Shown here: positions 63,567-64,000 of the stretch, in pieces
Position numbering within the stretch: position 1 is the stretch's first letter
Layout of the letters: each line of letters starts with the position of its first letter
From: Capnocytophaga gingivalis ATCC 33624
GTDB taxonomy: Bacteria; Bacteroidota; Bacteroidia; Flavobacteriales; Flavobacteriaceae
Assembly (NCBI RefSeq): GCF_000174755.1
Contig: NZ_ACLQ01000031.1
Coordinates: 1 to 64,000 of the forward strand
Length of the DNA: 64,000 bases
Direction: 5' to 3'
The notes under the pieces: model-generated
Seen by the model: the letters and a program-made list of their open reading frames with translations, nothing else
The model's database searches: none
Told to the model about the DNA's origin: nothing
Made by a program: the position numbers and the translations under genes

Positions 63567-64000
63567 TTATAATTTTAATCCTACACTCATACCGAAAGAG
63601 CGTGTAGTAGGAAGAGAGATTTCTCCTATCCCTTGATTAGAGGCAGCTGTTTCAGGATCCATACCATCCCAATCCAATCCAGTTGTCCAAAGATTATTAC
63701 CAAAGAAAGAAACATTCACATTCTTGATATATTTAGTACTTGGTAGAGGGACATCATAGGATAGTGACACACTTCTGAGCTTTAAGTAAGTTGCATCGAA
63801 GATATTTTGTTTGTCCACAGCACCTTGGAAGAATCCTTCTCCATAGGTCTGAGGGTCAATTCTCTTCGTATTGACAGCTCCACTTCTTGTGACACCTGGT
63901 AGAACAATCCCTTTTTGATTCTTAGGTCCTGTAGGATCGTATTCACGTATACCTCCTGCAACTGTCTCACGAAGCATACCTGTACTCATCCCTGTCATGT
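63567..64000 (-). CDS. SusC/RagA-type transporter, C-terminal part (pair 3, runs off window)
   Basis: Only the last 144 or so codons are in the window; the gene continues beyond 64000. The Met at 63998 is internal, since it aligns with MVGMSTGMLRE of pair 2. The segment NIFDATYLKLRSVSLSYDVPLP and the final strand SFGMSVGLKL identify the C-terminal barrel of a SusC protein. Identity to pair 2 is high at the very end and lower in the loop with YDPTGPKNQKG. Confidence 0.92.
   Translation of the reverse strand, partial: MTGMSTGMLRETVAGGIREYDPTGPKNQKGIVLPGVTRSGAVNTKRIDPQTYGEGFFQGAVDKQNIFDATYLKLRSVSLSYDVPLPSTKYIKNVNVSFFGNNLWTTGLDWDGMDPETAASNQGIGEISLPTTRSFGMSVGLKL

Noticed and set aside
1-64000. 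tRNA, rRNA, insertion sequences, prophage or riboswitch
   Set aside because: Intergenic gaps were read on both strands and showed no cloverleaf, transposase or conserved leader that I could support.

Overview
The window is AT-rich chromosomal DNA of a gliding-type Bacteroidota, family Flavobacteriaceae. It encodes SprA (type IX secretion system, T9SS), three secreted proteins with type B T9SS C-terminal domains, three SusC/SusD pairs and a FixH-type cbb3 oxidase assembly gene. Promoters have the Bacteroidota form TTTG-N19-TAnnTTTG, and genes lack clear Shine-Dalgarno sequences. Capnocytophaga is my best guess at genus. This rests on protein style and on SusD lipoproteins with a Lys-Asp/Glu-rich surface-export signal just after the lipobox Cys; it is inference, not a database match. 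No rRNA, tRNA, CRISPR array, phage or insertion sequence was recognised.

Region 1 (1-13981) is mostly housekeeping. On the minus strand it has a TPR membrane protein and ribH, then a ferredoxin, ruvA and sprA as one unit. On the plus strand are recF and the pair DUF177 (YceD)-rpmF. Back on the minus strand are pdhB and a DegT-type aminotransferase. Region 2 (14163-23135) is a plus-strand accessory cluster: TonB-dependent receptor, DUF4876 lipoprotein, DUF6850-like barrel, di-heme cytochrome c peroxidase, WD40-like lipoprotein, a decayed lipoprotein copy and a DUF4870-like membrane protein. It is the best candidate here for a poorly described envelope system, probably metal or redox related.

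Region 3 (23199-34247) holds three paralogous zinc metalloproteases (HExxHxxGxxH) with HYR/Ig-like modules, Pro-rich linkers and T9SS sorting domains. htpG lies between the second and third. SprA at the start of the window is part of the machine that would export them. Region 4 (34533-49920) has an M23 peptidase, fixH with a TauE/SafE-like partner and a C45 N-terminal-nucleophile hydrolase, an NhaP-type antiporter followed by two unknown exported proteins, a fused CcsB-CcsA cytochrome c maturation protein with a DUF4874/DUF4832 lipoprotein, carA and DUF2625.

Region 5 (49940-64000) starts with a stand-alone atpA. Three tandem SusC-SusD outer-membrane uptake pairs follow, each transcribed SusC first on the minus strand. 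The two complete SusD ends examined and the third pair each finish in a strong terminator. The third SusC runs off the right edge. Pairs 2 and 3 resemble each other more than pair 1, and no degradative enzyme or regulator accompanies them inside the window.
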